Shown piece after piece: positions 12,301-23,400 of a stretch of DNA of 60,000 nucleotides (the stretch's first letter is position 1; the number at the start of each line of letters is the position of its first letter). Made by a program: the position numbers and the translations under genes. The notes under the pieces were generated by a model. That model saw only the letters and a list, made by a program, of their open reading frames with translations. It made no database searches and was not told the DNA's origin. This DNA is from Antedon mediterranea (Eukaryota > Echinodermata > Crinoidea > Comatulida > Antedonidae): positions 37,074,501 to 37,134,500 of the forward strand of contig NC_092672.1 in the NCBI RefSeq assembly GCF_964355755.1, in the 5' to 3' direction.

Positions 12301-12690
12301 AAATAAAACATCTGAGATCATTATGTGCAGCAAGAAAGCATTTTATAAAACGTCGTTTTTATATTCGAATCCAAATGGATTAGACGTTTGTCCTGTAAAG
12401 ACATACGTCTCTCGCAAGTCATTTTAATGACCAACAAGGCGTTTGTCATCCGGCTGAATAGAATTAATGGATCATAGAAACAGTGCACTGATTGTGAAAT
12501 GCAGCTAATGGTATTTGTCCGTCAAACATGGTTATATAATATATGTACCCGGCGGCCGTTGATCAATACAGAATACGAAATTAGATATTACCATTCATAA
12601 ATTATGCATACAATTTAGTACAAATAGCGAGTTCTTACCTGTTGTGAAGACGACGATTAACAGGAAAACAAAAACAATATGAGATTTCAT
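5580..12690 (-). CDS. nAChR alpha-type subunit gene, 5' part only (left gene)
   Basis: Two exons of a third nicotinic receptor-like gene are visible. Exon 1 (12690-12639) encodes a hydrophobic leader and exon 2 (5722-5580) encodes the first helix and strand of a Cys-loop receptor ligand-binding domain. They join in phase 1 (G|AT gives Asp18), giving 65 residues. Residues 26-43 (EKLHNHLL...VKFVRP) and 57-65 (GMSVSQIID-V) align with the two complete paralogues to the right. The donor is AG|GTAAGA, the acceptor TTTATAG and the exon 2 donor GTG|GTAAGA. An in-frame upstream ATG at 12735 would add 15 polar residues; the ATG at 12690 gives a normal signal peptide and is preferred. No exon 3 or later exon was found to the left, so the gene either continues off the window or is a fragment. 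Role by homology: subunit of an acetylcholine-gated cation channel in the plasma membrane. Confidence 0.72.
6000..6037 (-). ncRNA. Degenerate hammerhead-like motif lacking stem I
   Basis: On the minus strand CTGATGA (6037-6031) is followed by a GGGC/GCCC stem II (6029-6026 and 6018-6015, preceded by one extra A), then GAAA (6014-6011) and an AGC/GCT stem III. The sequence upstream of CTGATGA is a TA microsatellite that cannot pair with the 3' side, so stem I is missing. Probably a decayed or chimeric relative of the complete motif 200 bp away. Confidence 0.5.
6222..6266 (-). ncRNA. Hammerhead ribozyme motif, complete core
   Basis: Read on the minus strand, all invariant hammerhead parts are present in order: stem I 5' arm CTGCA (6266-6262), core CTGACGA (6261-6255), stem II GATCT/AGATC closed by an AATA loop (6254-6241), core GAAA (6240-6237), a short stem III (CA GTAC TG, 6236-6229), the cleavage dinucleotide TC after G (predicted cut after 6227), and stem I 3' arm TGCAG (6226-6222), perfectly complementary to the 5' arm. 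The tiny stem III is typical of hammerheads found in animal retroelements. Self-cleavage is inferred from the fold, not shown. Confidence 0.75.
6334..7477. other. Intronic AT-rich sequence, nothing recognised
   Basis: Lies inside intron 1 of the left nAChR gene. Only short open frames without similarity to known domains are present. Confidence 0.4.
7478..7654. mobile_element. AAGCTCTGTCTACACT-type MITE, copy 1
   Basis: Starts AAGCTCTGTCTACGCTATCA and ends AGTTTGTTAGTGTAGACA, imperfect inverted termini of a family seen at least seven more times in the window. The centre has three tandem copies of GATATGCCTAAATATGGTAG followed by CATCATGTCCATATATGGGC. Non-coding. Confidence 0.75.
8973..9140. 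mobile_element. AAGCTCTGTCTACACT-type MITE, copy 2
   Basis: Inverted termini AAGCCCTGTCTACACTATCA and TTTGATAGTGGAGACAGAGC-TT, flanked on both sides by TA (8971-8972 and 9141-9142), consistent with a TA target-site duplication as in Tc1/mariner-type elements. Internally it carries repeated CACTACCATATTTG blocks. Confidence 0.85.
9145..10600. other. Intronic AT-rich sequence, nothing recognised
   Basis: Within intron 1 of the left nAChR gene. Open frames around 9323-9586 and 10354-10609 have low-complexity or unrecognised translations and no supporting splice context. Confidence 0.35.
10606..10886 (-). CDS. Possible last exon of an unidentified multi-pass membrane protein
   Basis: On the minus strand a frame opens after a possible acceptor (TTTTAAG, AG at 10888-10887) and runs 93 codons to a TAA at 10608-10606. 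The translation begins FGILRNPQRRPTGFLLPFMM, followed by one hydrophobic stretch (about residues 14-31), a Pro/His-containing linker, a second strong hydrophobic stretch (LPIAIIFLQVYIFIIL) and a polar Ser/Asn-rich tail. The charged turn before a hydrophobic segment and the polar C-terminus look like a real membrane protein rather than random AT-rich translation. No family could be named, no upstream exon was found, and it sits on the same strand inside the left nAChR gene's first intron. It could be a nested gene, a pseudogene fragment or chance. Confidence 0.35.
11207..11527. mobile_element. Two related foldback/MITE elements, one nested in the other
   Basis: Outer arms: TTCACACTTGTTCCGTTCCG (from about 11213) and its near inverse complement ending AACGGAACAAGTGTGAA (about 11519). 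Inside is a second inverted pair, TTTCACACCTGTTCCGGTAC (11284) and GTGCCGGTACAGGTGTGAAA (about 11461). The two pairs are similar but not identical, so a relative of the outer element appears to have inserted into it. Confidence 0.8.
11696..11800. mobile_element. AAGCTCTGTCTACACT-type MITE, shortened copy 3
   Basis: Begins AAAGCTCTGTCTAAACTAGT and contains GATGACATCATCATGTCCAT and TTTTTTGTCACATACAGTTT; the right terminus is lost. The following sequence to the exon at 12639 shows nothing recognisable. Confidence 0.65.
12639..12690 (-). CDS. Left nAChR gene, exon 1 (signal peptide)
   Basis: 52 nt from ATG to donor CAG|GTAAGAAC. It encodes MKSHIVFVFLLIVVFTT plus the first base of codon 18: a short basic start then a long hydrophobic core, a normal secretory signal. 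It ends in phase 1, exactly like exon 1 of the two other nAChR genes in the window. Confidence 0.78.
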
Positions 12691-13640
12691 TTGCGAAGTT
12701 ACAAGAGTGGAGGATTGGTTACCGGTTGAATGCATGCTGTCAAATGCAGGAGGCCTTACATGTAGTATGATGATTGAAAAGGTGATTGTTGACGCTACAC
12801 TGTTTTATTCTGTAATATATTAATATAAAATCAATCACCGATAGTTAACATAAAATAATTCAGCAATTAAAATCTAGAATTATTTTCCTAGCAAGCATAC
12901 ATTATCAACCTTCATCCACCTCTATATATAATATACTTCATATCTCTCATTCTTTGTTTCGTCAAAGCAAAATAAAATAATACCTTAAAAGTTATCCGGT
13001 TGTAAAACAGAAGTCAACCGTCCTAGAAAAGAAGTAGTACATGGCAGACTTGACAGTTGATTATTTGTCTATATCCAGTTGTACAGAATATGAAAGTATC
13101 TCGTGCTAACATCATTGCTAGTTTACAACGTAGCAAGACATATACCGCGATACAAAACACGATTCCACTTGAGTTCCTTCGCAACCCGTGGCGGTATTAC
13201 TCCGCGCATGCTCACACTAATGCGCCAACCTTGGATTACCTTTTGATAATGATAGTATGCGATGTATAATAAACGACGAATTATCAAATTTGTTTTAATT
13301 ATATCTGATTAAAAAGATATATGTTCGATTGGATGTCTTTATTGAAGCCATAAATCAACACAATATTTTTCTGGGCAAATACCCGTACGTTTAGCTATTG
13401 AGAATTTTGCTTTGTAAATTATGCAAATGTGTGTTATATTATCTATTTAAAATAATCAAATATTTGAATGGATTTAGAAGTGAATAACACACACTTTCTG
13501 ATATAAATTTGGAATTTCAGCAGGGAATCGTTAACAGAAAGTTTAATTGGAAGCCGAGTTATTATTAACACTTATGTCGGTAAACCACTCATAATTCTCA
13601 GATTCGTAAATGTTCTTATACGGTCTAATGATTCATTATA

Positions 13641-13742
13641 TCCTCGCATAAACCACATTTTAGTCCTCGCATAAACCACATTTTAGTCCTCGCATAAACC
13701 ACATTTTAGTCCTCGCATAAACCACATTTTAGTCCTCGCATA
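13641..13742. repeat. Minisatellite, 23-bp unit, about 4.5 copies
   Basis: Exact tandem copies of TCCTCGCATAAACCACATTT-TAG starting at 13641, 13664, 13687, 13710 and 13733 (partial). The near-perfect identity indicates recent expansion. Flanking sequence from 12740 to 14690 shows no gene. Confidence 0.95.
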
Positions 13743-14694
13743 CATTGAACGAAAACATAAGTTACCGGCAGTATGTCTTTATTTAATACAGGATGAAATT
13801 ATGGTAAAATATTCATTTGGGAGTACTCTGAGTGGGTGTAATTATAAAATTAAATAAATCTCATGATCCAATATATATATTTTTAATGCAAATGTTCTTT
13901 TAATGTGAAGAAAAAAGTATTGATGTTAGATATGGCCTAAAAAGATTTGAAAAGCAATGCAAACCCAAATTTGTTTTCAGTTTGATTTTAATTTTGGTAA
14001 TGTGTTCTGTTGATCAGAATGATTGTCCTGTTGTATTTATTTAGTTTATAAAATGTTAAAGAATTCACTTTTTTTTTATTTTTTTTAAAACCATATTTAA
14101 TGAGGGTGATCCATCCAGCAATTGCTGATTATAAGGGACCCTCATAGGTTCACAAGACAAACATATACACAAGATGCTCTACATAAACAAAGTCTTATTA
14201 CAAGTCTTTGGGAGCGGAGTTGTAAAATCGTACAAATACAAATCGTACAAATACCAAGTTGTGTAAACGTTGTTAGTTATTCAGTACAGCAGGATTACAT
14301 TTTGAGACTACTTTCAAATATTTTTTGTTGACAAACATCGACTTGATATCATTATCTGTTTCATCCAATTATTTTGGGTTTTAAGGTTATCTAAAAGATC
14401 AAAGGGACCCTTAGGGTAGAAGCATACATTCGAACGTTTCGTCTCTGACTCCGGGCATAAATTCTCTAGACATTTTATTTTGTATATACTACGCCTTCGT
14501 TGCCATAATTGTGGTATGACGGTCATCAACATTGTATACGTATTTTGATTTGTTTTGTCGTCGAATCATCAACGTTGTCTTTCAATGACAACCAATCTAA
14601 TTAGGACATGTTAGTTACGGTAAATCTGATGAAATACCCATCTCATTAGAAATCACGAACAAAATTCACAAAACTTCATCATCATTAATCACTA

Positions 14695-14875
14695 AAGCGT
14701 GGTTCCCACTAGCGACGCAATACAAGGACCTAACGCAACGCAAGTGAATTGACCAATCACAAGCGATGGCTTATTCGCTTGTGATTGCTAACTGTCTATA
14801 ACTTCGCTTGTCATTGGTTAAAACGCTTGCGTTGCGTTTACGTCCTTGCGTTACGTTCTAGTGGGAATCAAGCTT
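14695..14875. mobile_element. ACCAATCACAAGCG-type MITE, best copy
   Basis: Termini AAGCGTGGTTCCCACTAGCG and CGTTCTAGTGGGAATCAAGC-TT are inverted, flanked by TA on both sides (14693-14694 and 14876-14877). Inside is a second inverted pair built on TTGACCAATCACAAGCGATG / CGCTTGTCATTGGTTAAAAC. Non-coding. Partial or complete relatives lie near 5483, 17744, 19274, 21205, 37316 and 41671. Confidence 0.85.
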
Positions 14876-14879
14876 TAGC

Positions 14880-17740
14880 AACATTCACATTCACATTCAT
14901 CGAGTTAATCAATATAATTATTGATTAATAATCAATTTATAAAACAATAATAATAAATTATAAGTCCTAAAGACAGTGAAAGATTTTAAGCATGTTATAT
15001 TTTAATAAGCTGTTTTTGGCTGATATGTTTGTTCTTTTGTACATATATAGGAAATGCTATAGGCCCAAGTAGCCCTTGTGGGACAAGGGTTCCAGTCAGT
15101 TGACATGATACTGCACGATGTTTATCACTAGGCATGATACCACGTATTAGGTGGATTTTAGTTACTCGCTGTTAAACACAAACATCGCACGTTTGTTTCA
15201 TAAAATAAATATAATTACTTACATACCATTTAAAATACCATTTTCAATTCATTTTTGACAAAATATGCTATATTATTTTGTTAAAAAATTAGTAAAAAAA
15301 ATTCTTTAAGTTTACTCACCTTTAGAAACTGAATGTGTTGGTTAGAAATTATTTAATTCAGGAATTAGAAATTATAAATGATTTGTATTATTAGTATGGT
15401 TATTGATATTGTCACACATGTACAACAGATAACTTAATGTACCCTTAATAAATGTCTCTATCGGTTAATTAAAACATTCCTACCGTTACCCCCAGTAGAA
15501 CCGTTATTTACATTCGTAACTTGTTATTTATACAGTGGATGTAATTATTGAATAACCAGCTGAAATATGTCGTATAATTCACGACTCATTTCAATAGTTT
15601 TCACATCGATTAGGTTCGGTCAAACGGAAGCAAATGCTTACACATTATCTCGCTTCATTATCACCCATCTTCAATGTTGGACAACACCTTCCTTATCACC
15701 CATTGCAACCTTCGCGGAATTCGTGTCAATATTTTCCACATCGACGAAATCGTTGACGTTCCATAGGTGAAGGAGTTATGTAAATGTTGGGGAATAACCT
15801 GTTTCTTGCAGAAACATACAGGTGTAGACGACACGCACATTGTGTCATACATCTGTCAACAACGCTCATACGTGGACCAGTATACACATCCGGGTAGTCC
15901 CCAACTTTTCTAAAAGATTCACTGGGTATTTTGAAGTGCACGTAAGTTAGTTAAACTTCTTCTTATCCGAGAAGAATTCGAGAGGAGCTTTGAACCTGGG
16001 CATATTTTATGGTTGTTATGCTCCACTGTTCTGTTTATTCTTTTCCTTTATAGATATTTATACGTGTAGTTGGCCAATGCATGTTTTTTAGATTAAAAAT
16101 GGAGTTTACTTCAGAATTACCTGAAAAAAATGATGTTGCAATTTGTATAGCATACGGTATCTGCTGAAAAACTCGTAATACAGAGATTACCGACGATATT
16201 TTCTTCAAACCATCATGTCATGTCTTAAATCTTGAATATATTATAACTTAAATCTAATCAGAAAAGGCATGTTCAGTAGGCCTATAGGACATTGGTTTGA
16301 GAACAGAAATACAAGTATTATAAAGAAAGCACTCAATTGTTTATTTTTCTTATTTTAAAACAATGTTTTTCCAATAGTAACACAAATTAAGTAGTAACAT
16401 AACTCGTCACCAAACGAGTTAGGTGATTTGATGAATCACATTATGCCAAAATCTTGGTTATAATAATTAGACAACCTATACATAGGTTTCTGTGATGGTT
16501 TTATACACATGTAATGGGGCCAAGAAGCATGTATCACAGTGTTTATTTGAATAAAATGTGATGGTTTAAAGAAATTTGAAAGTGAGTACACGTTGCTATT
16601 GAGTAATACGATATTTTTTACAATTAACGATGTAGTATATATTACAGTATAATAGCAGTATTATTGAAAATAATTTCAAATTTATTTTTTTTATATTTAT
16701 GAATATTATAATTAGCCTAAGGCTTCGTAAGCAACTGAAATTCAAGACAGTAAATTTCACATACATTACATAATAAACAAACAGACAGGCACAGATGCAC
16801 GAAATTAGAGTTAATTATCGGACCCGTTCAAGCTTAGTTATTTACCAGGGTAAGTTGGTTCACCACCACCACAACCAATGTTAGCGGTATAGCTATACCC
16901 ATGAAATCAACATACCAAGATGAATTAACAAGCCTTAATGAATCCCCTGGTGTAATCAATTTTACCAGCTCATAACAACATAGAAATCTTTAAATAATTT
17001 CATTTGAACATTTTGCAATTCCTATAGAAATGTTTTATAGTAGGCCTCCCTTTAAAACAAATTCCCTTCTATCGAGAATAACCATACCTTTAAAAAAAAT
17101 ATAAATACATTGTTGTCAATTAATAATTGTGGTCTTATTTAAATATGTTGCATGTCAGGGGCGAACCTAGAGGTGGGGGACAGATAAAATGAAATTAAAA
17201 ACTACTTTTTGTTTAGGACAGAATATTAATATTAATTATTATGCTAGCGCTTTCCATGTATCCGACCCCTGCATTTTAATGTACAATGCAAATCGTAATT
17301 CTGAATAATGTTTTATTTTAAAATGTGAGTAAACATCACATCGTTGCCTACAATCAGTGCTGCATAAGTGCTAAATACAGAAATCATTTCATATTTCTAC
17401 TAAAACTGCAAATCGTCTGTAAGCGACAAATTACACATAATATATCGTTTCTACGATCATCTCCACTTTCATTGTTGAATTTGCTAATTCGCTTTAAATG
17501 CTTTCATTAGTCTCCAAAGCGTTTCATTAGTGGCCAAAGCGTTTTTGTTTCGTACTTGATATAACGAAAGAAAAAAAAAGAAATATGAACCGCTTAGATT
17601 AGTGAGCCGGAATTTCGGTTGTGCAAGCATGGAAGCATAGTGTATAATTTATGCTAATATATTTTGTAAAATATTCTACACAAATGTTACACTTGATTAT
17701 GTATTAGATAAAGTATTATGTTCCATGGCATTCTTAGTAG
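14880..17740. other. Intergenic AT-rich sequence, no gene recognised
   Basis: Between the left and middle nAChR genes. Open frames at about 15567-15941 and 17325-17510 give no recognisable domain and lack convincing splice sites. Confidence 0.4.
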
Positions 17741-17743
17741 TTT

Positions 17744-17850
17744 AGTTTGGACGTGCGCGCAACTAACAATTTCACCAATCACAAGTCATAGTTAGGTTAA
17801 GCCGTCGCTTGTGAGTGGTCAATTACTTAATTTGAGTGGGCGTCCTCCAG
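17744..17850. mobile_element. ACCAATCACAAGCG-type MITE, internal part
   Basis: Carries TTTCACCAATCACAAGTCAT and, about 30 bp on, the inverse CGCTTGTGAGTGGTCAATTA. The outer termini are degraded. Confidence 0.65.
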
Positions 17851-18268
17851 CACCTTCTTGTGCATATCTTTTCCTATATTCATCTTACAAAACCATTAAT
17901 AAAGTAAACAAAAGCCACGCTTCCTTTTTGAAAACACAAACTAGTTCTTAAGCTTCATAATTAAGCTTCGATTATCTTTCGGAATAATATGACCGCGATA
18001 ATTTAATACACAATCTCAGGTCTATATATAGGCTAGGCCTAAATAATCAGTATCTAATGGCAATATCATTTTCAAATTAATAATTGTATTCGTTCCACCT
18101 TTGGACCTGGTGTTTATCTCGAAATGAGTTGTGTTTGATTATTACTATTTAAATTATTTATACAATATAATGACAAAAGTTAAAACTAAAAACTAAAGAA
18201 AAAATAGCAAAACACTATTATAATTATTTTCATCATCCGCATTTGGAAAACCTTCTGTATACCATCTA

Positions 18269-18391
18269 AAGCCCTGTCTACACTATGAAACAAGTTTGAC
18301 AAAAAAGTATGATGTGCCCAAACATGGTAGTGATATGACATCATCATTACAATTTGTTGTCACATAAAGTTAGACAGTGCAGACAGAGCTT
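18269..18391. mobile_element. AAGCTCTGTCTACACT-type MITE, copy 4
   Basis: AAGCCCTGTCTACACTATGA at the left and AGACAGTGCAGACAGAGC-TT at the right, inverted, flanked by TA at 18267-18268 and 18392-18393. It contains GTGATATGACATCATCATTA in the middle. It lies about 300 bp downstream of the middle nAChR stop codon. Confidence 0.85.
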
Positions 18392-18690
18392 TACATAGGC
18401 TGACGGTGGTAAGTTGTGACATTTCGCCAGCTTCACGAAGAGCCGAATCAAGCTACACGTGTCACGTGGTGGACGTAATGGGCGTGGAAGCACTGCGTTG
18501 TTCCGCGTTATTGTTGCCACCGAAACTGATTCCTTGGTTACTACAAGTTAACGAAGATTCTCTTTCAACATAATCATATTTCTTATAAACAATCATAAAT
18601 TCAGGAAGTCCAGCTTTCCACAAATCTCAAATTAAATTTCAGTAGGTCTACAACATGAAGTCATTGTTTATGACGTCATATTATTTTGTT

Positions 18691-18876
18691 TTAATATTCA
18701 TAACTCTCTAATAGGATTGGTGGGATAGGAATAGTAGTGTTGTGCTTAGTTACTGGTTCCCACAACATTGGTGAATTCAAGATGATGCCGAGTGTTCCGC
18801 TGGTACATAGCACTGCAAATACCCACAAGAAAATGCGATCGATTACCATAGCAACATACTTCCAATCTTCACGTAT
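18691..18876 (-). CDS. Middle nAChR gene, exon 6 (M4 and stop)
   Basis: Acceptor TTTCTATTTCAG then 61 codons and TAA. It starts [18 protein letters not shown], the classic pre-M4 and M4 sequence of nAChR subunits, and ends with a short extracellular tail. Confidence 0.93.
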   Translation of the reverse strand: MREDWKYVAMVIDRIFLWVFAVLCTSGTLGIILNSPMLWEPVTKHNTTIPIPPILLESYEY

Positions 18877-20432
18877 CTGAAATAGAAAGATCATAGTGAT
18901 GATTGCTTTTGCTTTCGTTAGTTGTGACTTAGCGAAACAGAGCGGTATATTGAAGATACGCGTGAGCGTGCACGTCAGTAAGCGTAATCACATACTAGCT
19001 GTTCTCAATATCCGTCCTGTTTCGTTAAATAAAATGATAAAAACCAACCAAGCCCTGGATAGTACATTATTCTATTCATTATAGTACAACAGTTCGGTAG
19101 TTTGTGTTCCTTTACACACATGGTCTTCAATATGAGATCCTATGATGTTTATAGAATATTTTGTGTTACTAGACGCTATAGTAATTTAGTGAACTCATAA
19201 ATACATACAGTATGGATTTTTGGCATAGTATTACTGTAATTGCTTTTAGTATAGTTTATTTTAGGGATATTAAGGACACAATACAAGGATGCACACGCAA
19301 CGTAATTTGACCAATCACAAGCGTCATTTTGGTTTTTCTGTGATTGATCAAATTACGTGCGTTACGCGTATATCCTTGCGTTGCGTCCAGTAGCAACAAA
19401 CTTTAAGTGTATTACCAAGCTATCTTCGTCGCTAAGTTTTAAATGCGATGCTATATATTCTATCGAGTCAATGGCTTCTCGACATTCAGTGGGTAAATCT
19501 TGTGAATTATCAATATCACTATCTCTTTGTTGAATTTCTTCTAACAATGAAGGTGTAATAGTGTTCATCATGTACTTTGTAGACAGTTTAAAATCTGGAC
19601 TAGACCACATCGGATAAAATGGCCTGCCATTTGAAGACATCCGTTTTCCACGTGACTTATCACATCTATCACAAAGCTTAGCTCCTCCAGGCCTTGACAT
19701 GCAAAGGATTTTGGGAAACGTATGTAGAAAGACGTTTCGTATCCAATCTGGCATTTCGTGCGTTGTCGCTGACCTGAAGTGGACATTGATGACTATGACT
19801 GTAACGAATATTGACGCCGTTACCAGACCCATGGTGAAGAGCATGTAACGACCAATTAATGGCAGGTTGTTTGACGTTGGCGGAATAATACTAGGAATTA
19901 ACAAAAGAAACACAATCAAAGCAAGAAGAATTGAGATTGACAACGTAATCTTCTCCTGCGCGTCTGAGGGTAAATAGAACACCAGAACGGTGAGAAATGA
20001 GATCAACATACACGGTATAACCAATGTAACGATATAAAACAAAGGCTTCCTATGAATGATAAATTTAACGGTAATGTCAATATAGAACTCATTTGGGCAA
20101 CACAGATAAGAAAGATTATTCCTTTCTACTGGTGCTTCCATAATTTGCCATTCACCATTTGGCCAATAGTCTTCCAAATTCACTGATTTATATAATGGAG
20201 TCATATCAATGAAACTAGAATCGTGAGTCCAGGAGCCAAATTTCATTTTGCATGTCTGCTCGTCAAAAGGAAAGAATTCGATTTTGATCAAGCATGATGT
20301 TTTAAAGATGGCAGGAGGCATCCAGAACACATCACCCCTGTAACCAACGATTGCGTTCGTCATAAACTGCAGGTCATAGTCGCCATCAGCACTGAAAAGA
20401 AAAAAAGTAAGAAATAAGTGGAACCAAAAAGA

Positions 20433-20486
<54 letters not shown>

Positions 20487-23400
20487 ATATATATATATAT
20501 ATATATACATATATTCGCAAAATGGTAAGTTGACAACAATGGAAAAACTGGTCTCAAGATGTCTTCGGTACTGGTAAATGACACATTTCGCTTATTAAGT
20601 GTGCATCAACTCCTTAGCATAGATTGTTACTGGTGATGGTAAAGATATTTAAAAAAAAAATATGTATTGTTGTCATATTTATTACAAATTTTACAATAAT
20701 TATTTGAACAATCAGCAGATTGTGCCACACGCTTAGAAATAGAGGTGATGATAATACTTACTTATTATATAAAACGAAGTCAGGTCTCCACAGTTCGTCG
20801 ATTGGTATTCTAATTGTTTCTAGGCCTTCGTAATCATCAGGATCCCATGTTAATTTAAAATCATGCCACTCCTATCATAATATAATCATTATTACAATCA
20901 ATATAAATCAATAATCGATAAGGACGTTTATTTCACTACATCATTTTGTCTTTTTTCACCATCGTCAAGTTTTGAATCATTTAAAAATTGTCACCCAATA
21001 AATAATAACAAATATAATGTATAAATGTACCATTTACCTGTTTTACCCAGACACTGGTTACCAATATTTGATTTTTTTCATCCTATAAAAACAATATATT
21101 AACAGTTACCACAATGGAAAAAAACCAACATTACGAACATGATATGATACGCAACATCGATTTACAGCTACATATCATGCTCTAATTCATGTCGTCATTA
21201 TTGTTGTTCCCACTTGAACCTAACACAAGGTTGTACGCGCAACGCAAGTTAGTTGACCAATCACAATCGACAGTTAGGATGATCCATTGTATCGTGATTG
21301 GTCAAATTACTTTATTTCCAAATGGATAGTAAGCTTAGTTATTTGAAATGTACATATAAAAATATAAATGTAACTCACCACATCGATGAGTTGTGAAATT
21401 GAGACACCGAATTTAACAATGACCGGGTCAGTAAAATTCTCTACTGGCCGGATTAGCTTTTCGTATCCTCTCATTAAATCGTTATATAATTTTTCGGCAC
21501 TTTTTGACCCAAAACATCCTGAAATTAAAGCAAAGTTAAATTAAAAGTATGACGTAATATATAATCATGGATGCATGCATTAATAGTTTTGGAATGGTGG
21601 ATGTTAGTGTATATGGTAATAATTGTAAATTTTTATACGACCAGTTCTCTCTCAATCTCCATCAAATAAAATCGCAACGCCAAGATCTACGTGCATGGCA
21701 ACGTAAGGACCTGTGCGCAACAATGCAGTTCGATGATGACGTCACTTGTAATTTGTCAAATGATTTGCGCTGTACGTGTGAATCGTACGTTGTATCCCAG
21801 AGAACCAATCTTAATTGTTACAGTTATCAAGAATAATAAATACGGGTTTAAAAAAGATTTAGATAGAAATAATAATATTAAATTTACTGTACGTATATCA
21901 GATTAACCATTAGCATCTGTATACTTAACTTAGTAAATCTATATTTAGACAATTACATCATGCATGCCTTTCTCACTCGAGAACTTTATATTTCTTTTCT
22001 GAACATAATGTATCAAACATGTTAAACGTCAATTGTGGTAATGTGTGTCGGGTTAAGAATTCAAATATTTGCTTTAGTTAAAACGTATGATCACACAAGT
22101 TCATGTAGGTTATAATATGTGCTCATTATTTAAAGCAATATCACATTTCTGAATGCTGAGGTCAGTGGAATGTATTAGATGTGAATGTTTTAAGAACATG
22201 ATAATTTATACAATCATCAATCGATAAGCTATCGTAGCAACTTGTTTTCGAAATTTATTTTGCATTTTGATACTTTAACTAAACTGCTTACCGGTGCATT
22301 TCTGTTTAGAATGGTATATAACATATTTAAGCCTATTAGTGCTATTCATGTTGTAGAATATACTTAATGAGAGGCAACCTACAAGCACAAACAAAGGAAT
22401 TAATATATTAATTCAACCATATTTAATTTGATAATTTTCTTTAGATATTTTGTTGACAGAAACAACCAAAATTCACAAACATTTTATATTCCAACGAATT
22501 CAATCATTTTATCCTCCTCATTCTGTTGTTTGCTTTTGTCTTTCTTTCTTTTGTGCAAATTATTTGGGAAATTTGTCTTTCTACTCGATACATCAAACGT
22601 TATACTATTATTATTATTATTTTGGCTTAAACTTCATTTTCCAGGAACATTGCTACAAAGAAATTGATAACTCCATACCATGTATTTTTTCTTCTTTTTT
22701 TTGTGCAAATTATTTGTGATGTAAAAAAGGATATTTTTCTTTCTACTTGATACATCAGACGTATTATTTTGGTTTAAAATTCATTTTTCCAGGAACATTG
22801 CTACAAAGAAATTGATAACTCCATATCAATTTGATTTTTTTCTTTTAGAATGAAGTAGTTGTGTCAGATGTGGTTAGCAAACGTAAAAAGACCTGCAGCA
22901 ATGTTTCCATTTGTAAATCATGATTTTCTTTTATCATTAATAATTACATGATAGATACATTGTTAGTTTTAATTTAATCATTATTAATCAGTTTTCTGTA
23001 GTAGGTAAAACTGCTATAACGTATAGCCAAGTGTTTGTACATTCTTAAACAATGATGTAAGATGCTTAAGAGAATATTAACAATAAGTCAATTTTTACAA
23101 TATACCATAATTCTATAATAATAATACCGTTATTTTATTAGATTTTGTCATGTCTGACGGCTCGTGACTGCAATTATAGATCGCCAAATTGCTATAATAC
23201 AATAATAGCAACAAAAAATATTGGACACATTCCATTCAGGGGAAGTTATGTACCCAGGAAAATTATATCGCGTTAAATTTGTTGGTTTCTATGAATAAAA
23301 TTAGACGCTGGTGGCAATAAAGACATCATCATATGCCTTATTAGGAATAAAACTTGAATGATGTAAATAAACATCAAAAACACACATATTTATAGTCATG

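Noticed and set aside
19568-19786. Second minus-strand frame inside exon 5 of the middle nAChR gene
   Set aside because: Out-of-frame shadow of the conserved receptor frame.
21567-21906. Two plus-strand frames next to exon 2 of the middle gene
   Set aside because: Unsupported translations without domains; the region lies at the 3' end of intron 1 on the other strand.
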